A stretch of DNA of 9,293 bases from Rickettsiales bacterium. GTDB lineage: Bacteria; Pseudomonadota; Alphaproteobacteria; Rs-D84. The notes under the pieces are model-generated. The model did not search any database, was not told the DNA's origin, and worked only from the letters and a program-made list of their open reading frames with translations. Below are positions 4,917-9,293 of the stretch, piece after piece (the stretch's first letter is position 1; each line of letters starts with the position of its first letter). The position numbers and the translations under genes were made by a program. The stretch lies in NCBI GenBank assembly GCA_031263295.1, contig JAISGC010000002.1, forward strand, positions 1-9,293, given 5' to 3'.

Positions 4917-7565
4917 GCGCGGGTCTTTCACGGCCGCCTGCGCGGCGGCAAGACGGGCGATCGGAATCCGGAACGGGCTGCACGATACGCCGTCGAGGCC
5001 GATGCGATGGAAGAATTTGACCGATTCGGGATCTCCGCCGTGCTCGCCGCAGACGCCGATGAAGATGTCCTTGCCCTTGACCTTGCGCGCTTTTTCAACC
5101 GCGTCCTTTATCAACAGGCCGACGCCCAATTGGTCGATGCTGGCGAACGGGTCCGCGACATAGACGCCGCGGGCGCGGTATTCGTCCAGTATCGCGCCGG
5201 TGTCGTCGCGCGACATCCCGAGCGCCGTCTGGGTCAGGTCGTTTGTGCCGAACTCGAAGAACTCGCACGATTCGGCGATTTCATTCGCAAGCAGGGCCGC
5301 GCGCGGCAATTCGATCATCGAGCCGACGGTATAGCCGACCTTGTCGCCGGTTTCCGCAAACATCGATTCGGCCGTCGCGTTGATGACATTCTTGACCAAA
5401 TCGACTTCCTTTTTCGAGCCGACGAGCGGCACTTCGATTTCGGGATGCACTTTGATTCCGTCTTTCTGAACCGCGAGCGCCGCGCCGATAATCGCGCGGG
5501 TCTGCATCTCGGCGATTTCGGGATAAGTGATGGCCAAGCGGCATCCGCGATGCCCGAGCATCGGATTCGATTCGTGCAGTTGCTCGGACCGCGCTTTCAC
5601 AAAGTCCAGAGTCTTTCCAATCGCATCGGCCAGCTCTTTCATCTCGGGCTCCGTATGCGGCAGGAACTCGTGAAGCGGCGGGTCGATCAGGCGGATTGTG
5701 ACGGGTAGCCCGTCCATAATCTTGAACAATTCGACAAAGTCGGCCTGCTGATACGGCAGCAGTTTATCCAGCGCCGCGCGGCGTCCGGCCTCGTCGTCGG
5801 CCAGAATCATCGCGCGCATATCGGTGATGCGCGACGCGTCGAAGAACATATGCTCGGTGCGCGCCAGACCGATGCCCTCGGCTCCGAACTCGCGCGCGGC
5901 TTTCGCGTCGCGCGGCGTCTCGGCGTTGGCCATAACCTTTATCTGGCGGATTTCGTCGACCCAGCCCATCAGCGTTCCGAAGTTTCCGCTCGTGCCGACC
6001 GAAACCGTCGGAACCGCGCCTTCGATAATCTCGCCCTTGGCGCCGTCGATGGAAACCCAGTCGCCTTCTTTAATCACTGCGCCGTCTGTCGTCTTCATTG
6101 ACTTGTCTTTATAGTCAACCACGATGTCGGGCGATCCGGAAACGCAGGGCGTTCCCATTCCGCGCGCGACCACCGCCGCGTGCGATGTCATTCCCCCGCG
6201 CGCAGTGATGATGCCCTCGGCCGCGTCCATTCCGGCAATATCTTCCGGCGATGTTTCAAGGCGAATCAAGACGACTTTCTTTCCGTCTTTTTTCCACGCG
6301 ACGGCGTCGTCCGCGCTGAACACGGCCTGACCGACCGCGGCGCCCGGGGACGCCGGAAGTCCCGTCGCGATAATTTTCTTTTCGGCCTTCGGGTCCAGAA
6401 TCGGATGCAATAAATTATTGAGCGATTCGGGGTCTACTCGCATAATCGCCTCTTCTTTTTTGAGGAGGCCTTCGCCGACCATCTCGACCGCCATACGGAC
6501 GGCCGCGGCCGCCGTGCGTTTGCCATTGCGGCATTGCAGCATCCAGAGTTTCCCGTGCTCGATAGTGAACTCCATATCCTGCATATCTTTATAGTGCGAT
6601 TCCAACTTCGCGCGCACATCGACCAGCGCCTGATAGACATCCGGCATCGCCTGTTCCAGCGACACGCGGCCCGAGCCGTCGTTGCTCATCGGCTGCGGCG
6701 TGCGGATTCCCGCGACGACATCCTCGCCCTGGGCGTTCAATAAATATTCGCCATAGTATTTGTTTTCGCCGGTCGCCGGATCGCGCGAGAAGCATACGCC
6801 CGTGCCCGAATCGTCGCCGCTGTTTCCAAAGACCATCGCCTGAACATTGACCGCGGTGCCCCAGTCGCCCGGGATGTTGTTGAGCTTGCGATATGTGATG
6901 GCTTTCTTCGACATCCACGAGCCGAAGACCGCGCCGATGCCGAGCTGCAATTGCTGCCACGGATCCTGCGGAACGACCTTGCCGATTTTTTCTCCGATTT
7001 CGCGGAACTTTTTAACCAAGTCTTTCAGGTCCTCGGCCGTGAGATCGGTGTCGTTCTTGACGCCCTTGTCCTCTTTCATTTTTTCAAGCGTGTGCTCGAA
7101 CAAATCGATGTCCGCGCCCAAGACCACATCGCTGAACATCATCAGAAAGCGGCGATAGGAATCGTAAGCGAATCGCTCGTTGTTGGCAATCTTCGCAAGA
7201 CCCAAAACCGTCTCGTCGTTCAGCCCTAGATTCAGAACCGTGTCCATCATTCCGGGCATCGAAACGCGCGCGCCGGACCGGACCGAGACGAGGAGCGGAT
7301 TGGTCGCGTCCGCAAACTTTTTTCCCATAATCGATTCGATGTGCGCGACGCCGTCCTTGACCTGGTCCATCAGGTCGGTCGGATATTCGTTCTTGTGGTC
7401 GTAATAATATGTGCAGACCTCGGTCGTGACCGTGAATCCGGCCGGAACCGGCAGCCCGATTTTGTTCATCTCCATCAGGTTCGCGCCCTTGCCGCCGAAC
7501 AGATTTTTTTCCTCGGCGCCGCCCTCGGCGTTTCCGTTGCCGAACTTATAGACCCATTTGCTCAT
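4911..7565 (-). CDS. ppdK: Pyruvate, phosphate dikinase (884 aa)
   Basis: Reversibly converts pyruvate, ATP and phosphate to phosphoenolpyruvate, AMP and pyrophosphate. The N-terminal nucleotide-binding domain (about 1-340) has FGGKGANLMEM, SVRSGARVSMPGMMDT and PGDWGTAVNVQAMVFGNSGDDSGTG; this list is of separate motifs. The swivelling phosphohistidine domain has GGMTSHAAVVARGMGTPCVSG near 457-477, with catalytic His462 and Thr460, the position phosphorylated for regulation in plant enzymes. The C-terminal TIM barrel has the acid-base Cys839 in GVCGEHGGD and the FGTNDLTQTALG segment (772-783). The length fits the usual 870-890. The ATG at 7565 has an AAGGA ribosome-binding site 9-10 nt upstream and its own promoter. 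Its neighbour eno makes phosphoenolpyruvate, so the enzyme may serve pyrophosphate-dependent glycolysis or gluconeogenesis; direction cannot be read here. Confidence 0.97.
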   Translation of the reverse strand: MSKWVYKFGNGNAEGGAEEKNLFGGKGANLMEMNKIGLPVPAGFTVTTEVCTYYYDHKNEYPTDLMDQVKDGVAHIESIMGKKFADATNPLLVSVRSGARVSMPGMMDTVLNLGLNDETVLGLAKIANNERFAYDSYRRFLMMFSDVVLGADIDLFEHTLEKMKEDKGVKNDTDLTAEDLKDLVKKFREIGEKIGKVVPQDPWQQLQLGIGAVFGSWMSKKAITYRKLNNIPGDWGTAVNVQAMVFGNSGDDSGTGVCFSRDPATGENKYYGEYLLNAQGEDVVAGIRTPQPMSNDGSGRVSLEQAMPDVYQALVDVRAKLESHYKDMQDMEFTIEHGKLWMLQCRNGKRTAAAAVRMAVEMVGEGLLKKEEAIMRVDPESLNNLLHPILDPKAEKKIIATGLPASPGAAVGQAVFSADDAVAWKKDGKKVVLIRLETSPEDIAGMDAAEGIITARGGMTSHAAVVARGMGTPCVSGSPDIVVDYKDKSMKTTDGAVIKEGDWVSIDGAKGEIIEGAVPTVSVGTSGNFGTLMGWVDEIRQIKVMANAETPRDAKAAREFGAEGIGLARTEHMFFDASRITDMRAMILADDEAGRRAALDKLLPYQQADFVELFKIMDGLPVTIRLIDPPLHEFLPHTEPEMKELADAIGKTLDFVKARSEQLHESNPMLGHRGCRLAITYPEIAEMQTRAIIGAALAVQKDGIKVHPEIEVPLVGSKKEVDLVKNVINATAESMFAETGDKVGYTVGSMIELPRAALLANEIAESCEFFEFGTNDLTQTALGMSRDDTGAILDEYRARGVYVADPFASIDQLGVGLLIKDAVEKARKVKGKDIFIGVCGEHGGDPESVKFFHRIGLDGVSCSPFRIPIARLAAAQAAVKDPRK

Positions 7566-7598
7566 GATATTTTTCCTTCGTTTTATTAAAGCGCCCGC

Positions 7599-7627
7599 AT
7601 TCTATATTACGGAAAGGGAAAAAGCAA
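7599..7627 (-). promoter_or_regulatory. Sigma70-like promoter for ppdK
   Basis: The -35 is TTGCTT (7622-7627), the spacer 17 bp, and the -10 TAGAAT (7599-7604). A start near 7592 gives a leader of about 27 nt that contains the AAGGA ribosome-binding site. Confidence 0.55.
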
Positions 7628-7641
7628 GTTTGTAGTTGGAA

Positions 7642-7836
7642 TCACTCCGGGTTTTTCTGAACCGCAAAATACAGCGCGACGAAATATCCGACTATCGTCC
7701 ATCCGAAGCAGAGATTCCAAACCCGGACGCGGCACATCTCATAGGCTTCCTTTTTGGCCAAGCCCGCCAGATGCACCGGCAAAATAAATAACCCCGCAAA
7801 AACCGCGATGCAGAGAAGAAGCCGGAGAGTATGCAT
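7642..7836 (-). CDS. Small two-helix membrane protein, superinfection-immunity-like (64 aa)
   Basis: Two hydrophobic segments (about 5-26 and 41-59) are separated by a basic stretch (KKEAYEMCRVR). The second segment, WNLCFGWTIVGYFVALYFAV, resembles the NLFLGWTLIGWVVALxWA signature of the superinfection immunity family (PF14373), named after phage T4 Imm; bacterial members are common and mostly uncharacterised. The assignment is from memory of the motif and covers only the C-terminal half. The ATG at 7836 has no Shine-Dalgarno, and the sequence upstream is AT-rich and enters the tandem-heptamer hairpin, so expression may be leaderless or by read-through from eno. A role in phage defence is not shown by anything else nearby. 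Confidence 0.6.
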   Translation of the reverse strand: MHTLRLLLCIAVFAGLFILPVHLAGLAKKEAYEMCRVRVWNLCFGWTIVGYFVALYFAVQKNPE

Positions 7837-7844
7837 AATATATA

Positions 7845-7951
7845 TTAGTGAGTAGTGACTAACTGCTAACGACTAACGGCGGCGCGACGGTAGGCCATAT
7901 ATTTATTGTCGCGCCGCAGTTAATCGTTAGTCACTAGTCGTTAGTCGTTAA
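7845..7951. repeat. Hairpin with heptamer arms overlapping the 3' end of eno
   Basis: Inverted arms of 44 bp (7845-7888 / 7908-7951) match at 33 of 44 positions; the inner 10 bp, GCGGCGCGAC type, are perfect. The outer arms are 7-bp units related to CTAACGA on the left and GTTAGTC on the right. The 19-nt loop is AT-rich. The loop edge and inner right arm TTGTCGCGCCGCAG (7906-7919) are shared with the element before fabH. The right arm contains the last codons and the TAG stop (7934-7936) of enolase, and its outer edge is TAAAAT (7949-7954). Confidence 0.85.
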
Positions 7952-9178
7952 AATCTCTTCAATCCTCAACAACTGATTATACTTGCACATCCTGTCGGTT
8001 CGGGACATAGAGCCGGTTTTGATTTGGCCCGCGTTGACGCCGACGGAAAGGTCCGCGATGAAGGCGTCCTCGGTCTCGCCCGAGCGGTGTGAGATGATGG
8101 TGTTGTATCCGGCGTCTTTCGCAATGCGAATCGCTTCGAGCGTTTCGGACAGCGTTCCGATTTGATTCAGCTTGATAAGAATCGCGTTCGCGACATGCTC
8201 GTCGATTCCGCGTTGCAGGATTTCCGGGTTCGTGACAAACACATCGTCGCCGACCAACTGAACGCGCGACCCGAGCGCCGCCGTCAGCTTTGCCCAACCC
8301 GCCCAGTCGTCTTCGGCAAGCCCGTCTTCGATTGAAATAATCGGATAGTCTGCGCACAATTTTTCATAAAACGAAATCATTTCGTCGGTGGACTTTTCCG
8401 CGCCTTCGAATCGGTAAATATCGCCGTCCCTGAACTCGGATGCCGCGACATCGAGCGCCAGTTTAATCGGATAGCCCGCCGCCGCCTGCATTATCAGGTC
8501 CAGCGCTTCCCGCGTCGTCGACAAATCCGGCGCGAAGCCGCCCTCGTCTCCTACGCCTGTCGACAAGCCCCGCGATTTCAGAATCGATTGCAGTTTATGA
8601 AAAACTTCCGAACCGATTCGCACGCGCTCCGAAACCGAATCGGCCTGCGGAATAATCATAAACTCCTGCGCGTCCAGGCCGTTCGCCGCGTGCGCCCCGC
8701 CGTTGATGATGTTCATCATCGGCACCGGCAGCAATCGCGCCGCGCCAGCCGCAGACGGGGTAGGGGAATAAATGCTTGCGATATATTCATACAGCGTCTT
8801 GCCCGCCGACACCGCCGCGGCCTTGGCGACCGCCATCGAGACCGACAGAATCGCGTTCGCGCCGAGTTTCGATTTGTTCGGCGTGCCGTCCAACGACACC
8901 ATCGCCGCGTCAATCAGCAATTGCTCCGACGCGTCTTGTCCTATGAACGCGGGCGCAATGATTTCATTGACATTCTTGACCGCGGTCAGAACGCCCTTGC
9001 CGCCATAGGCCTTGCCTCCGTCGCGCAGTTCGAGCGCCTCGCGCGATCCGGTGGACGCGCCCGACGGCACGGCCGCGCGGCCGAAGCTCCCATCGTCCAG
9101 CAGAACATCGCATTCTATTGTGGGGTTTCCGCGGCTGTCCATAATCTGCCGCGCGTGTATTGTTTTTATCTTCGCCAT
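7934..9178 (-). CDS. eno: Enolase (414 aa)
   Basis: Interconverts 2-phosphoglycerate and phosphoenolpyruvate in glycolysis and gluconeogenesis; Mg2+ dependent, cytoplasmic, and in many bacteria part of the RNA degradosome. The start of the family (KTIHARQIMDSRGNPT) follows the ATG at 9178, which has an AAGGA ribosome-binding site; the frame is open to 9232 but that part is leader. Metal ligands are Asp243, Glu284 and Asp311; catalytic residues are His163 in GGAHA, Glu212 in GDEGGFAP and Lys336 in the signature ILIKLNQIGTLSET. A loop before LPVPMMN is about 5 residues longer than in E. coli. The C-terminus stops soon after KYNQLLRIEE, lacking the 10-20 residue tail of many enolases and ending in LTTND, which is encoded by the heptamer element. 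All active-site residues are present. Confidence 0.97.
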   Translation of the reverse strand: MAKIKTIHARQIMDSRGNPTIECDVLLDDGSFGRAAVPSGASTGSREALELRDGGKAYGGKGVLTAVKNVNEIIAPAFIGQDASEQLLIDAAMVSLDGTPNKSKLGANAILSVSMAVAKAAAVSAGKTLYEYIASIYSPTPSAAGAARLLPVPMMNIINGGAHAANGLDAQEFMIIPQADSVSERVRIGSEVFHKLQSILKSRGLSTGVGDEGGFAPDLSTTREALDLIMQAAAGYPIKLALDVAASEFRDGDIYRFEGAEKSTDEMISFYEKLCADYPIISIEDGLAEDDWAGWAKLTAALGSRVQLVGDDVFVTNPEILQRGIDEHVANAILIKLNQIGTLSETLEAIRIAKDAGYNTIISHRSGETEDAFIADLSVGVNAGQIKTGSMSRTDRMCKYNQLLRIEEILTTND

Positions 9179-9203
9179 ATTTGTTTTCCTTTCTTGCGGG
9201 AAG

Positions 9204-9232
9204 ATTTTATAGGAAGAAAAGAAAGAAATCAA
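9204..9232 (-). promoter_or_regulatory. Sigma70-like promoter for eno
   Basis: The -35 is TTGATT (9227-9232), the spacer 17 bp and rich in C and T, and the -10 TAAAAT (9204-9209). A start near 9197 leaves about 20 nt with the AAGGA ribosome-binding site. Confidence 0.6.
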
Positions 9233-9249
9233 GGGGCGGGGCCTTTCCT

Positions 9250-9267
9250 GCCCCCGCTTGCGGGGGC
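9250..9267. repeat. GC-rich palindrome upstream of eno
   Basis: GCCCCCGC (9250-9257), TT, GCGGGGGC (9260-9267), a perfect 8-bp stem. It is similar in form to the first hairpin of the modular elements (CCCCGCC-TT-GGCGGGG at 2312-2327), but the second hairpin and the flanks are absent, so membership is uncertain. No T-tract follows on the minus strand. Confidence 0.6.
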
Positions 9268-9293
9268 GGGATAGAACATCTTGAAAAATTGCG

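Noticed and set aside
8588..9274. Long plus-strand open frame opposite eno (228 codons)
   Set aside because: Arg-rich composition typical of an antisense frame; enolase is certain on the other strand.
9229..9293. End of an upstream minus-strand gene (QFFKMFYPAP..., stop at 9229-9231)
   Set aside because: Only about 20 open codons that run through a palindrome; a frame this short is expected by chance and the residues are not recognisable.

Overview
The window looks like a chromosomal segment of an uncultivated alphaproteobacterium, with moderate confidence. The reasons are a fabH-ihfA pair overlapping by ATGA (a typical alphaproteobacterial arrangement), an IHF-alpha type protein with the GRNPKTG motif, and intergenic space filled with short GC-rich palindromes, one of which lies inside a protein gene, as Rickettsia palindromic elements do. 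All credible genes are on the minus strand, so the window reads right to left: eno, a 64-aa membrane protein, ppdK, an 80-aa membrane protein, fabH, ihfA, and a large secreted Cys-rich protein. No rRNA, tRNA or CRISPR array was seen.

Right part (4911-9293): enolase and pyruvate phosphate dikinase sit on the same strand with a 64-aa two-helix protein between them. Enolase makes phosphoenolpyruvate and PPDK interconverts it with pyruvate, so this block handles the phosphoenolpyruvate/pyruvate node. Each enzyme has its own sigma70-like promoter with a 17-bp spacer. ppdK ends in a strong intrinsic terminator that overlaps its stop codon.

Middle part (3164-4800): a near-consensus promoter drives an 80-aa two-helix protein of unknown function, then fabH (start of type II fatty-acid synthesis) and ihfA (DNA bending). 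plsX, the usual neighbour before fabH in this lineage, is not adjacent.

Left part (1-3163): a secreted, Cys-rich, 864-aa protein of unknown function has 14 G residues directly before its stop codon and a palindromic element inside its low-complexity N-terminal region. Between it and ihfA lies about 485 bp of nested inverted repeats that fill almost the whole intergenic space.

The most unusual content is the non-coding structure, which forms two kinds of element. Kind 1 is modular palindromes with conserved flanks (GGGGTG...CGGGG) and interchangeable stems that always stay paired: two intergenic copies and one inside a gene. Kind 2 is three hairpins at gene 3' ends whose arms are tandem 6- or 7-bp units (TAAYGAC-like or AGGAYT) and whose right outer edge is always TAAAAT. 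One of these supplies the last codons and the stop codon of enolase.
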